From assembly GCF_947492405.1 (NCBI RefSeq), contig NZ_CANLMP010000002.1:682001-746000 (forward strand): a stretch of DNA of 64,000 nucleotides, given 5' to 3'. Below the pieces are notes generated by a model. That model saw nothing but the letters and a program-made list of their open reading frames with translations, was not told the DNA's origin and searched no databases. The DNA is from an uncultured Aquimarina sp. GTDB taxonomy: Bacteria > Bacteroidota > Bacteroidia > Flavobacteriales > Flavobacteriaceae. Positions 41,613 to 51,022 of this stretch are shown here, piece by piece (positions within the stretch are counted from its first letter, which is position 1; the number at the start of each line of letters is the position of its first letter). The position numbers and the translations under genes were made by a program.

Positions 41613-42884
41613 ATGTTACTTGTACAACAAATTATAGCAAACAAAGAGGAGTATATTAAAGCGTTGGCTAAAAGAAATTTTGACGCTGCTCCTATTCTGG
41701 ATAAAGTAATTCATCTAGATGAAGAAAGACGTACTACTCAGGCAAAACTTGATAATACGCTTGCTGATTCTAATAAATTATCCAAAGAAATCGGAATGCT
41801 ATTTAAAAATGGGGAAGCTAAAAAAGCTACCATTTTAAAAGAAAAAACAAGTCAACTTAAGGAAAGTTCTAAAGATTTATCGAACAGGTTATCTAGTATT
41901 CAGGATGAATTAACAAATCTATTATATACAATTCCTAATGTTCCTCATGCATCTGTTCCTAACGGACAAAGTGAAGAAGATAATGAAGAAGTGTTTAGAG
42001 AAGGTGATATCCCTGTTTTGGAAGATGGCGCTCTACCTCATTGGGAATTAGCAAAAAAATACGACATCATTGATTTTGAACTTGGTGTAAAAATTACAGG
42101 AGCGGGATTCCCTGTTTATAAAGGTAAAGGAGCTAGATTACAACGTGCGCTAATCAGTTATTTTCTAGATAAAAATACAGAAGCTGGTTATAAAGAGTAT
42201 CAGGTTCCACATCTGGTAAATGAAGCTTCTGGTTATGGTACCGGACAATTGCCGGATAAAGAAGGACAGATGTATCATGTAACCGCTGATGATCTTTACC
42301 TAATTCCAACAGCAGAAGTGCCTGTTACTAATATGTTTAGAGATGATTTAGTAAATGCAAACGACCTCCCTATTTGCTGTACAGGATACACACCTTGTTT
42401 TAGAAGAGAAGCAGGTTCTTATGGAGCTCACGTGCGTGGATTGAATCGGCTACATCAATTTGACAAAGTAGAAATTGTACGTATCGAAAAACCAGAAAAC
42501 TCATATGCAGCATTGGATGGAATGGTAGATCACGTAAAAGAGATTCTTAAAGAATTAAAATTACCATATCGCATCTTACGACTTTGTGGAGGAGATATCG
42601 GATTTACCGCTGCCCTAACCTATGATTTTGAAGTGTTTTCTACAGCGCAGGATCGTTGGTTAGAAATAAGCTCTGTATCTAATTTCGAATCCTATCAAGC
42701 TAATCGATTAAAATTGAGATTTAAAGACACTAATAGTAAAAATCAATTGGCGCATACTCTTAATGGAAGTTCATTAGCATTACCAAGAGTATTAGCAGGT
42801 ATTTTAGAAAACTATCAAACATCTAAAGGCATAAAAATCCCAGATGTTTTAGTTCCTTACTGTGGATTCGAATACATTGATTAA
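41613..42884 (+). CDS. serS: Seryl-tRNA synthetase
   Basis: From the ATG at 41613 the enzyme has 423 residues, the usual length. An upstream GTG in frame lies in the dispersed repeat and is not used. The N-terminal long coiled coil (HLDEERRTTQAKLDNTLADS) grips tRNA-Ser. The class II core shows TAEVPVTNMFRDDL (motif 2 area), CFRREAGSYGAHVRGLNRLH, and LEISSVSNFESYQANRLKLR (motif 3 area), with TLNGSSLALPRVLAGILEN at the end. It charges tRNA-Ser with serine. Confidence 0.96.
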   Translation: MLLVQQIIANKEEYIKALAKRNFDAAPILDKVIHLDEERRTTQAKLDNTLADSNKLSKEIGMLFKNGEAKKATILKEKTSQLKESSKDLSNRLSSIQDELTNLLYTIPNVPHASVPNGQSEEDNEEVFREGDIPVLEDGALPHWELAKKYDIIDFELGVKITGAGFPVYKGKGARLQRALISYFLDKNTEAGYKEYQVPHLVNEASGYGTGQLPDKEGQMYHVTADDLYLIPTAEVPVTNMFRDDLVNANDLPICCTGYTPCFRREAGSYGAHVRGLNRLHQFDKVEIVRIEKPENSYAALDGMVDHVKEILKELKLPYRILRLCGGDIGFTAALTYDFEVFSTAQDRWLEISSVSNFESYQANRLKLRFKDTNSKNQLAHTLNGSSLALPRVLAGILENYQTSKGIKIPDVLVPYCGFEYID

Positions 42885-43138
42885 CCGCTTAGCTATTGAG
42901 TTTTTGTGAGATGAGAATCTTAAAATTAATTATTGATTAAAGTATTAGTTTTTTACATTAACACTTAATTCAGATATTTTATCTGTTTTGTGCAGTGAAT
43001 TTCTGTATAGAAATTGACCCTCAATCCAGGCTAAAAAGAAAATTTTATACTTATATTTTTCTTAAAACTAATCTCTGTAACACTCTAACACCCCAATACT
43101 CAGTAACTATTTGTTATATTTACAAAAAAACTTGCAGT

Positions 43139-44926
43139 ATGCGCTTTATTTTATTTTATATAGCCTTATTTTTTGCTATCCCTATGTTTGGTCAATCCGA
43201 ACAACTGGCGAAGAATTATATGCAGCAAGGTAAATACGAAAAAGCACTTTCTGTATATCAGAAATTATATAATAAAAACTCCAATCGCACCAATTATATT
43301 TTAGGGTTAGTAGAATCATACCAACAACTAGAGCAATTCGATAAGGCGGAAAAAATCCTACAAAAACAAATTGAAAAAAAGCCCAACAATGCACAACTAC
43401 TTGTTGAATTAGGACATCATTACGAGGTTCAGGAAAATACTGTAAAAGCAAAAACATATTATGATAAAGCCATAAAAAAATTTAATAATAACAATGTAAA
43501 TGCTGCGTACTCTCTTGCCCAAAGTTTCGAAAAATATAATCTCCTCGATCAGGCAGCCTTAATCTATGAAAAAGGAATGGCTTCCAATCCTGGTGCTAAT
43601 TTTAATGTTCAACTTGCTAAGATATACGGTGAGCAAGGTAAGTTAGAAAAGATGTTTGATAGCTATCTTTCGCTACTTCAGCTGCAACCTAACTATAAGA
43701 ATATTGTTCAGAGAAACTTTAATCAGTATATAACGGATGATCCATTAAACGAAGCGAATACCATCTTCAGAAAATTACTAATAAAAAAACTACAACAAAA
43801 TCCAGATATCATTTATAATGAAATGCTTAGCTGGCTTTTTGTACAGCAAAAAGATTTCAAAAAAGCTTTTGTTCAAGAAAAAGCTATCTATAAGCGCAAA
43901 GATGAGGGACTACAAGGTATTATTGGATTAGCGCGAATTGCTATAGGAGCTAAAGATATAAAGTCTGCAACACAGATTTTAGATTACATTCTTGAAGCAC
44001 CTGCTGGAAATGATATGAAACTAACCGCTCATAAAATTATTCTGAAAGCCAAAACTGACCTTGCTGAAAAAAAAGAATATAAAGCGATTAATCAACAATA
44101 TAATGCAATTTTCGAGACATATGGGAAATCCAGAGAAACTATCGGATTACAAATTGATTATGCACACTTTCTAGCCTTTAATCAAGACAGAAAACAGGAA
44201 GCTGCTGATTTTCTTAAACGACTATTAGATGAAGAAAAGCTTTCCAGATTTCAATCTTCTCGTGCTAAAATGAAGATCGCAGACATTCTTGTTTTAGATC
44301 AAAAGTTTAACCAAGCGCTTATTTATTATACTCAAGTACAGAACGCTTTAAAAAATAATTTTTTAGCTCAGGACGCAAGATTCAAAGTAGCAAAAACAAG
44401 TTATTACAAAGGTGATTTTGCCTGGGCACAAACGCAATTAGATGTATTAAAATCATCTACCTCGCAATTAATTGCCAATGATGCAATGGAACTGAGTCTA
44501 ATCATAAGTGACAATTCATTAGAAGATTCTACGCAAACTGCATTAAAGATTTTTGCAAAAGGTGATTTATTAGCTTTTCAGAATAAAAATCAAGAAGCTA
44601 TTGCCAAATATGAAGAAATACTAGTTAATCATAAAGGTGAAAAAATTGAAGATGAAACATTTCTAAGGCAAGCAAAATTGTTCGAAAAGGAAGAACAGTT
44701 CGAAAAAGCAAAAGTAAACTACTTAAAGATTATAGAATTCTACCCTGATGATATCCTTGTTGATGATGCATATTATTGGCTTGCAGAATTATATGTAAAT
44801 GTACTAAGAGAACCAGAAAAGGCTAAAGAATTATACGAGAAGCTAATCTTTAATCATGCGGATAGTATTTATTTTGTAGATGCCAGGAAAAAATATCGAA
44901 CCTTACGAGGTGATGCTATTAATTAG
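43139..44926 (+). CDS. TPR protein, exported
   Basis: 595 residues from the ATG at 43139, with a signal peptide (ALFFAIPMFGQSE). The rest is TPR-like helical hairpins from KNYMQQGKYEKALSVYQKLY to ILVDDAYYWLAELYVNVL. A longer open frame to an upstream TTG adds 48 residues that do not look like protein and would hide the signal peptide. TPR proteins like this are scaffolds in the periplasm; partners unknown. The stop codon lies in the first unit of a seven-base tandem repeat. Confidence 0.88.
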   Translation: MRFILFYIALFFAIPMFGQSEQLAKNYMQQGKYEKALSVYQKLYNKNSNRTNYILGLVESYQQLEQFDKAEKILQKQIEKKPNNAQLLVELGHHYEVQENTVKAKTYYDKAIKKFNNNNVNAAYSLAQSFEKYNLLDQAALIYEKGMASNPGANFNVQLAKIYGEQGKLEKMFDSYLSLLQLQPNYKNIVQRNFNQYITDDPLNEANTIFRKLLIKKLQQNPDIIYNEMLSWLFVQQKDFKKAFVQEKAIYKRKDEGLQGIIGLARIAIGAKDIKSATQILDYILEAPAGNDMKLTAHKIILKAKTDLAEKKEYKAINQQYNAIFETYGKSRETIGLQIDYAHFLAFNQDRKQEAADFLKRLLDEEKLSRFQSSRAKMKIADILVLDQKFNQALIYYTQVQNALKNNFLAQDARFKVAKTSYYKGDFAWAQTQLDVLKSSTSQLIANDAMELSLIISDNSLEDSTQTALKIFAKGDLLAFQNKNQEAIAKYEEILVNHKGEKIEDETFLRQAKLFEKEEQFEKAKVNYLKIIEFYPDDILVDDAYYWLAELYVNVLREPEKAKELYEKLIFNHADSIYFVDARKKYRTLRGDAIN

Positions 44927-45000
44927 TTGTTAGTTGTTAGTTGTTAGTTGTTAGTTGTTAGTTGTTAGTTGTTAGTTGTTAGTTGTTAGTTGTTAGTTGT
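44923..45000. repeat. Seven-base tandem repeat (TTAGTTG) x about 11
   Basis: TTAGTTG is repeated about 11 times without interruption. The first unit overlaps the stop codon of the TPR gene, so changes in copy number do not alter the protein. Such arrays change length by slippage. Confidence 0.9.
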
Positions 45001-45181
45001 GCAACCTACATTTCTATTAATATATTGTAAATGTGAGGAAATACTTCCAAAAAAACATTCTGTAATAACAACGTCAATATTTCCTAAACATAAGTAGTTC
45101 AATCCTATCAATGCTATGGGATGATTACCGTTATAATTTCGTTTCTTTGTATTTTACTTAACGATAAACAATACACTATAA

Positions 45182-45490
45182 ATGTACATTTATAACGTTA
45201 CTATCAACATAGAAGAAACCAAACATGAAGAATGGTTGGACTGGATGAAAAATGAACATATTCCGGATATGCTTGCTACAGGAAAATTCAGCAAAGCCTT
45301 AATGAGTAAAGTTCTAGTAGAAGAAGAAATGGGAGGGCTTACTTATTCCGTCCAATATACTACAGATACTAAAATGACGCTGGAAAAATATTACGCTGAA
45401 GATGCTGAGCGTCTTCGAGCTAAAACGAATAGATTTGCAGGTCATTTTGTTGCTTTTAGAACAGAATTAGAAATTATTAGCGAACAATGA
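45182..45490 (+). CDS. DUF4286 family protein
   Basis: A 102-residue protein: MYIYNVTINIEETKHEEWLD, then WMKNEHIPDMLATGKFSKAL and GLTYSVQYTTD. This is the DUF4286 pattern, a ferredoxin-like fold small protein found mainly in Bacteroidetes. The function is not known. The stop overlaps the next start as ATGA. It lies in a conserved block with rsmA and mgtE. Confidence 0.9.
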   Translation: MYIYNVTINIEETKHEEWLDWMKNEHIPDMLATGKFSKALMSKVLVEEEMGGLTYSVQYTTDTKMTLEKYYAEDAERLRAKTNRFAGHFVAFRTELEIISEQ

Positions 45491-45915
45491 AACAATATCG
45501 ACCAACATTTCTGTATGCAATTAAGATTTTTGGTCTCATAGTTGGTGCTGGTTTTTCTATTTTCATAGTTAGTATATTTCTAGATATTGTTGCTTTTTTT
45601 GTTGAAAGTTCATTTTTTGAAAAAGTAATATTTATACTCCTTATTATCGCCTTTGTTTTTGCTGCAATTTTAATCATACGCTCTAATAAACCAACGATTA
45701 GTTTCTATAACGATTATATGATTATAGGTCGTCAAGAAGTTACTTACGATCTTATCAAAAATTTCTATCCAGCTAAAGGAGGTTCTGAACCCTATATTGT
45801 GACTAAAGATGATTATAAAATTGATCTTGAAATTTCATGGTTTAGAAAAAAGGATCGTGCTGAAATAGAAAAAATTATTTTAGAAAAAATCCAATCACCC
45901 ACAAAACAATCATAG
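45487..45915 (+). CDS. Small membrane protein, PH-like
   Basis: 142 residues with two membrane helices ([20 protein letters not shown] and [18 protein letters not shown]) and a small C-terminal domain with strands ([18 protein letters not shown]). This arrangement is similar to bacterial PH-like membrane proteins. Function unknown. It lies between DUF4286 and rsmA, with a four-base overlap before and one base after. Confidence 0.75.
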   Translation: MKQYRPTFLYAIKIFGLIVGAGFSIFIVSIFLDIVAFFVESSFFEKVIFILLIIAFVFAAILIIRSNKPTISFYNDYMIIGRQEVTYDLIKNFYPAKGGSEPYIVTKDDYKIDLEISWFRKKDRAEIEKIILEKIQSPTKQS

Positions 45916-45916
45916 G

Positions 45917-46783
45917 ATGTCTTCCAAATTCAAAAAAAACAAAGCCCAATCCTTAAACTATAAAGGGCACCAAGAAAAGACTGCTGTCCGTGCAAAAAAA
46001 CATTTAGGCCAGCATTTTTTAAAAGATGAAGACATTGCAAAAAAAATTGGGGATACCCTAACCTTAAACAACTATACCAATGTAATCGAGATTGGTCCAG
46101 GTATGGGAGTACTTACCAAATACATCCTCCAAAAAGATGTTGACCTAATTGCTATGGATTTAGATACCGAATCTATCGAGTATCTCAATACCAATTTTCC
46201 ATTAGAACATCCCGAAATCAGGAACGGTAAAGGAGCATTTCAGGTAATCGAAGCGGACTTCTTAAAATATGATCTTGATACATTATTTGACAATGAACCA
46301 TTCGCAATTACCGGTAATTTTCCGTACAATATTTCATCTCAAATTGTTTTTAAAACCTTAGAAAAACGTCATAGGATTCCTGAATTTACAGGAATGTTTC
46401 AAAAAGAAGTTGCCCAACGAATTTGCGAAACATCTGGGAGTAAAACCTACGGTATATTATCTGTATTAACTCAGGCATTTTATGATGCCGAATATCTATT
46501 CACTGTTCCTCCATCTGTTTTTAACCCACCTCCTAAAGTAGATAGTGGTGTATTACGCTTAATTAGAAAACCAATACAGGAACTACCTTGTGATGAAAAA
46601 CTCTTTTACAAAGTAGTAAAAACTGCTTTTGGACAACGAAGAAAAACATTAAGAAACAGCCTAAAAACTTTCCAATTAATTGATGAAATTAAGGAGATGG
46701 ACATGCTAAGCAAAAGACCAGAACAATTAAATGTTGATCAGTTTATAGAATTAACATTACTTATTGAAAAATCAGTAAATTAA
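45917..46783 (+). CDS. rsmA: 16S rRNA dimethyladenosine transferase
   Basis: 288 residues. It dimethylates the two adenosines of the 3' hairpin of 16S rRNA (A1518/A1519). Motifs: [34 protein letters not shown] (SAM binding), [12 protein letters not shown] (the NxPY motif), and [19 protein letters not shown]. An N-terminal basic extension of about 28 residues is present. It starts right behind the PH-like gene. Confidence 0.96.
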   Translation: MSSKFKKNKAQSLNYKGHQEKTAVRAKKHLGQHFLKDEDIAKKIGDTLTLNNYTNVIEIGPGMGVLTKYILQKDVDLIAMDLDTESIEYLNTNFPLEHPEIRNGKGAFQVIEADFLKYDLDTLFDNEPFAITGNFPYNISSQIVFKTLEKRHRIPEFTGMFQKEVAQRICETSGSKTYGILSVLTQAFYDAEYLFTVPPSVFNPPPKVDSGVLRLIRKPIQELPCDEKLFYKVVKTAFGQRRKTLRNSLKTFQLIDEIKEMDMLSKRPEQLNVDQFIELTLLIEKSVN

Positions 46784-46825
46784 TTTCATTTAACACCTAT
46801 CTAAACTGCAATTGATTTCTTTGGT

Positions 46826-46833
46826 TATCTTTG
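46826..46833 (+). promoter_or_regulatory. -7 box of mgtE
   Basis: TATCTTTG fits TAnnTTTG and lies 36 bases before the ATG at 46870. There is no matching -33 element at the usual distance. Confidence 0.45.
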
Positions 46834-46869
46834 TGAGCATTTGTAAAGAAATCCATAAACAACTATTTT

Positions 46870-48225
46870 ATGTCATTCGAGATTTCCAATGAGCTTATCG
46901 AACAAGTGAAGCACCTCATCAATGATGAAGGTGATACTCATTTGCAAGAAATGCTTAAAGAAATCCACTTTGCCGATTTTGCAGAAATAATCGAAGAGCT
47001 CAACCTTTATCAAGCTACCTACCTAATTAAATTGTTTGATAGTGAGAAAACTTCTGAAGCTCTTATGGAGTTAGAAGAAGATTTTAGAGAACGTATTCTG
47101 GACAACCTATCTGTAAAAGAAATTGCAGAAGAGTTAGAAGAAATGGATACTGATGATGCCGCTGATATTATTGCAGAACTACCCGAAGATCGTGCTGAAG
47201 AAGTAATTGCGGAGATAGAAGACGAAAAACATGCCGAAGATATAAAAGAGTTACTCTTGTATGAAGAGGATACTGCTGGAGGATTAATGGCTAAAGAGCT
47301 GGTTAAGGTAAAAGAAACATGGACAGTTGCAGGATGTGTGCGAGAAATGCGACGTCAAGCAGAAAATGTTACCCGAGTCCACTCTATCTACGTTATAGAT
47401 AAAGAAGGAAAGTTAAAAGGAAGATTATCTCTAAAAGATTTACTAACCGCCTCAGCAAAAACACACATTAGCGAAGTTTATATCCCTAAAGTTGACTATG
47501 TAAATGTAGATACCGAAGGCGAAGAAGTTGCTAGAATTATGCAGAAGTATGATCTGGAAGCCATCCCAGTTGTAGATCACGAAACTGTTTTGGTGGGTCG
47601 TATTACGATTGATGACATGGTAGATTTCATAAAGGAAGAAGCCGAAAAAGATTATCAGATGGCAGCAGGTATTTCTCAGGATGTAGAGGCTGATGATAAT
47701 GTTTGGGAGCTTACAAGAGCACGTTTACCTTGGTTAATATTAGGATTGTTTGGAGGATTAGGCAGTGTATTTATTATGCAAGATTTTGAGGATGTTATGA
47801 CGAACCCAAGAATACGTGATTTATTTTTCTACACACCTCTTATCGCTGCGATGGCAGGTAACGTGGGTGTTCAATCATCAGCAATTATTGTACAGGGGTT
47901 AGCTAATGACAATGTAAAAGGTAGTCTTTGGAATCGATTACTAAAAGAAATCGGCCTTAGCCTTATAAACGGAGCTGCTCTAGCACTACTGGTAATATTA
48001 TTTGGGATCGTTATGGGGTATGAAATTTCATTTAGCTTAACGATTGCTGCGGCTCTTATGAGTGTTATTATAGTAGCCGCACTAATTGGCACCTTTGTCC
48101 CCATAATACTTGATAAAAGAGGAATCGATCCCGCCATTGCAACCGGGCCTTTTATCACAACAAGTAATGACATTTTTGGTATTTTCTTATTTTTCTATAT
48201 CGCAAAATTAATTCTTGGTTTTTAA
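46870..48225 (+). CDS. mgtE: Magnesium transporter MgtE
   Basis: 451 residues: an N domain (LPEDRAEEVIAEIEDEKHAED), a CBS pair (VTRVHSIYVIDKEGKLKGRL and LEAIPVVDHETVLVGRITID) and five membrane helices starting RLPWLILGLFGGLGSVFI, with GNVGVQSSAIIVQGLA as the pore signature. It is a dimeric Mg2+ channel closed by cytoplasmic Mg2+ bound between the N and CBS domains. Confidence 0.96.
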   Translation: MSFEISNELIEQVKHLINDEGDTHLQEMLKEIHFADFAEIIEELNLYQATYLIKLFDSEKTSEALMELEEDFRERILDNLSVKEIAEELEEMDTDDAADIIAELPEDRAEEVIAEIEDEKHAEDIKELLLYEEDTAGGLMAKELVKVKETWTVAGCVREMRRQAENVTRVHSIYVIDKEGKLKGRLSLKDLLTASAKTHISEVYIPKVDYVNVDTEGEEVARIMQKYDLEAIPVVDHETVLVGRITIDDMVDFIKEEAEKDYQMAAGISQDVEADDNVWELTRARLPWLILGLFGGLGSVFIMQDFEDVMTNPRIRDLFFYTPLIAAMAGNVGVQSSAIIVQGLANDNVKGSLWNRLLKEIGLSLINGAALALLVILFGIVMGYEISFSLTIAAALMSVIIVAALIGTFVPIILDKRGIDPAIATGPFITTSNDIFGIFLFFYIAKLILGF

Positions 48226-48284
48226 TATTTTTATAGACTCATTCAGAGTATCTTATTCAAAAAAGTTATAACATTACTTATATA

Positions 48285-48680
48285 ATGAACTCTAAAATAT
48301 TCGAATCACATATTATAGTTCCTAATTCGGCAATAGATGATATGAATCATGTGAATAATGTGATGTATCTACAATGGATACAGGATATTGCCAAACAGCA
48401 CTGGGAATCTAAAACAAGTCAAGAAATAAGAAACACCTATGTTTGGGTAGTATTAAATCATTATATAGAATATCATAATCCTGCTCTTGAACATGATGAA
48501 TTAACCCTGCAAACATGGATTGATCATCATCACGGAGCCAAAAGCGAACGACATACAAAGATTATAAATACTGCTACCCAAAAAGTAATTGTTACTGCTA
48601 AAACCATGTGGTGTTTACTATTTAAAGAAACGTTAAGACCCACCAGAATCAATAAAGAAATAAGTACCTTGTTTTCATAA
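48285..48680 (+). CDS. Acyl-CoA thioesterase (hot-dog fold)
   Basis: 131 residues. The start FESHIIVPNSAIDDMNHVNN with MNHVNNVMYLQWIQDI is the 4-hydroxybenzoyl-CoA thioesterase pattern. Asp at position 19 (IDDMNHVNN) fits the active site. The enzyme hydrolyses acyl-CoA; the chain type is not predictable. It forms a small group with the cupin 15 bases behind it. Confidence 0.88.
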   Translation: MNSKIFESHIIVPNSAIDDMNHVNNVMYLQWIQDIAKQHWESKTSQEIRNTYVWVVLNHYIEYHNPALEHDELTLQTWIDHHHGAKSERHTKIINTATQKVIVTAKTMWCLLFKETLRPTRINKEISTLFS

Positions 48681-48695
48681 TTTTAAGTTGAAAAT

Positions 48696-49061
48696 ATGGA
48701 AGCAATTAACATTAATGATAAACTTTCAAAATTTGATAAACACTGGCATCCACATCGAATAGCAACAGTGGATGATAATCAAGTATATTTAGCAAAAGTA
48801 AGTGGTGATTTTGTATGGCATAAGCATGATCATGAAGATGAACTTTTTCAAGTAGTAAAAGGTACGCTTTATATGAAATTTAGAGATAAAACCGTAAAGG
48901 TGGAAGCTGGTGAAATTATAGTAGTGCCTAAAGGAGTAGAACACTGTCCTACCACAAAAAACAATGAAGAAGTACATCTTCTTTTATTCGAAAAAGCAAG
49001 TACCAAACATACAGGAGAGACAACATCGGACCGTACCGTTTCTCAATATATTGATATTTAA
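48696..49061 (+). CDS. Cupin domain protein
   Basis: 121 residues with a cupin motif 1 (WHKHDHEDELFQVVKGTLYM, i.e. HxH...E) and motif 2 (PKGVEHCPT with His). Small cupins bind a metal and can act as isomerases, dioxygenases or sensors. No further specificity can be derived from the sequence. It follows the thioesterase closely, so both are probably co-transcribed. Confidence 0.9.
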   Translation: MEAININDKLSKFDKHWHPHRIATVDDNQVYLAKVSGDFVWHKHDHEDELFQVVKGTLYMKFRDKTVKVEAGEIIVVPKGVEHCPTTKNNEEVHLLLFEKASTKHTGETTSDRTVSQYIDI

Positions 49062-49144
49062 TAATTTTTGAAACCTCCTTCATATTAGAAACGATAGGGT
49101 ATCAAAGTTAGTTAGACTTTTCTATAATAAGATAAACATATGTT

Positions 49145-50233
49145 ATGAGTCTGAATAGAAGAACTTTTATAAAAAATACAGGTTTATTATTGGGAAGCAG
49201 TCTGCTTCCCTACTCCAATTTATTAGCTAATTCAAGTCAGAAACAATTAGGTGTCTGTCTAGTTGCATTAGGCAATTACAGCACTACTGTCCTTGCGCCC
49301 GCATTACAATTAACAAAACATTGTAGATTAACAGGCATAGTTACTGGAACACCTTCTAAAATACCTGTCTGGCAGAAAAAATATGATATTCCAGATAAAA
49401 ACGTATACAGCTATGATACGATGGATCGTATTGCCAATAATCCAGATATTGACGTGTTATATATTGTATTACCAACGGGTTTGCATGCCAAATATGCCAT
49501 CAAAGCGGCAAATACAGGAAAACATGTCTGGTGTGAAAAACCTATGGCAAAAACTGAAGAAGAATGCCTTTCTATTATTAGAGCTTGTCATAAAAATAAG
49601 GTAAAACTTTCTATAGGATATAGAATGCAACATGAACCTAATACTCAACAAATCATAAAATGGGCTACAACCAAACCCTACGGAGATATTAAAACAGTTT
49701 ATGCTGAGATAGGTTATAACGTAAGAAACCCTGCAAAAAGTTGGAGATTGGATGCACAATTAGGTGGAGGAACTATGTATGATTTAGGTGTATATGCTTT
49801 AAATGCTGCACGATATGCTACAGGAGAAGAGCCTATATCTGTTGTAGCAGAACAAATGACTACCAGACCTAAAATATTTACCGAAACTGATGAGACTACT
49901 CATTTTACATTAGAATTTCCATCAGGAGCAATTGCTCACGGAAAAACCAGTGTAGGGCACGATATGCATAGACTTCGAGTAGATAGCACTAATGGATGGT
50001 ATCAATTACAACCTTTTTCTATGTATGCTGGTGTACAAGGAGAAACTAGTGATGGAAAACTACTCAATACTTATATAGAAAATCAACAAGCTAAACAAAT
50101 GGATGATGATGCATTATCTATACTTAACGACACCAATATCCTGGTTCCTGGCGAAGAAGGAATGAAAGATATTAGAATTGTAGAGGCTATTTATAATTCT
50201 GCTAAAAGTAAACGTAAAATCAATTTGATATAG
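49145..50233 (+). CDS. Gfo/Idh/MocA-type oxidoreductase with Tat signal
   Basis: 362 residues. The N-terminus NRRTFIKNTGLLLGSSLL is a twin-arginine signal with a hydrophobic stretch, so the folded enzyme is exported to the periplasm. The NAD-binding part shows LGNYSTTVLAPALQL and the EKP motif (VWCEKPMAK). DLGVYALNAARYATGEEP is the typical C-terminal part. Proteins like glucose-fructose oxidoreductase are near relatives and keep a tightly bound NADP. The sugar substrate is unknown. Confidence 0.92.
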   Translation: MSLNRRTFIKNTGLLLGSSLLPYSNLLANSSQKQLGVCLVALGNYSTTVLAPALQLTKHCRLTGIVTGTPSKIPVWQKKYDIPDKNVYSYDTMDRIANNPDIDVLYIVLPTGLHAKYAIKAANTGKHVWCEKPMAKTEEECLSIIRACHKNKVKLSIGYRMQHEPNTQQIIKWATTKPYGDIKTVYAEIGYNVRNPAKSWRLDAQLGGGTMYDLGVYALNAARYATGEEPISVVAEQMTTRPKIFTETDETTHFTLEFPSGAIAHGKTSVGHDMHRLRVDSTNGWYQLQPFSMYAGVQGETSDGKLLNTYIENQQAKQMDDDALSILNDTNILVPGEEGMKDIRIVEAIYNSAKSKRKINLI

Positions 50234-50315
50234 GTATAGGTCGTTATACTACGAATTATATTTCGTAATATGTTGTTCTGGACTAAAAGGAATCCTATTT
50301 TTCTATTTCACCAAA

Positions 50316-50750
50316 CTATAGCTCATCCTTACAGGAACGTACAGATTCGTAAAAAAGGCGATAATCCGTGCTTGTTACTACATCTCCCTTAGTACTTAGG
50401 ACAACTGTACCTTTTTTTGCTATTTCACTATATGGAACTTGTTTTTTTGCATATCCTTTATAAACAAATTCAAAATAGCTGTCTGCCTTCATTTTACTAG
50501 GATTAATTAAAAAATCATATAATCCATCTTCGTCAGTGTAGGCTTTCATACACGTATTTTCATCAACCACTAGTTTTACAGCAACGTATTGGATTGTCTT
50601 TTTTCTCTTACCTAAAACTTTACCTGTGAGCAATTCATCCTCTGTAATGTTTTCAATATCTTCATTTCCACTCAGGGTATCGCTTTTTTGCTGAGACTTG
50701 CAAGAAGCAAGAAGGGTAATAATAAATAATGATAGTAATATTGATCTCAT
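50316..50750 (-). CDS. Small lipoprotein with carboxypeptidase-regulatory-like fold
   Basis: 144 residues with lipobox (IITLLASC, Cys about residue 17). The mature part has GKVLGKRKKTIQYVAVKLVV and YTDEDGLYDFLINPS, the pattern of a carboxypeptidase-D regulatory-like (beta-sandwich) domain, often an N-terminal part of larger outer-membrane proteins. Here it stands alone. The role is not known. Confidence 0.75.
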   Translation of the reverse strand: MRSILLSLFIITLLASCKSQQKSDTLSGNEDIENITEDELLTGKVLGKRKKTIQYVAVKLVVDENTCMKAYTDEDGLYDFLINPSKMKADSYFEFVYKGYAKKQVPYSEIAKKGTVVLSTKGDVVTSTDYRLFYESVRSCKDEL

Positions 50751-50918
50751 AGTGTCTTAATTTTGGGTTTTATTAAAATAATTCAATAAGGTTTAATCCT
50801 ATTTCTCGATCAATTTACAAAATAAAACTACTCGTTTCACATAAGTGTTGTAGTGTTTTTTTATAATACCAAATAGGAAGGTTTATACTTTATAGTAAAA
50901 CTTGAACTAAATATATAA

Positions 50919-50946
50919 AAAACCACCCAATTACTTGAGTGGTTTT
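50919..50946. terminator. Terminator behind the giant LRR gene
   Basis: AAAACCAC and GTGGTTTT form an eight-base stem, with CAA/TTG pairing inside and runs of A and T on the two sides. It works in both directions and lies 77 bases behind the stop of the minus-strand giant gene. Confidence 0.75.
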
Positions 50947-51022
50947 GTCTTGCAACCTCATGTATCTACGACCCCTTAACTTCGTAGCACTGATTTTCTT
51001 GCAAAAAAATAAAGGGTTCTGT

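Noticed and set aside
42995..43138. N-terminal extension of the TPR protein to a TTG at 42995
   Set aside because: The additional 48 residues are not protein-like and would place a signal peptide in the middle of the protein.
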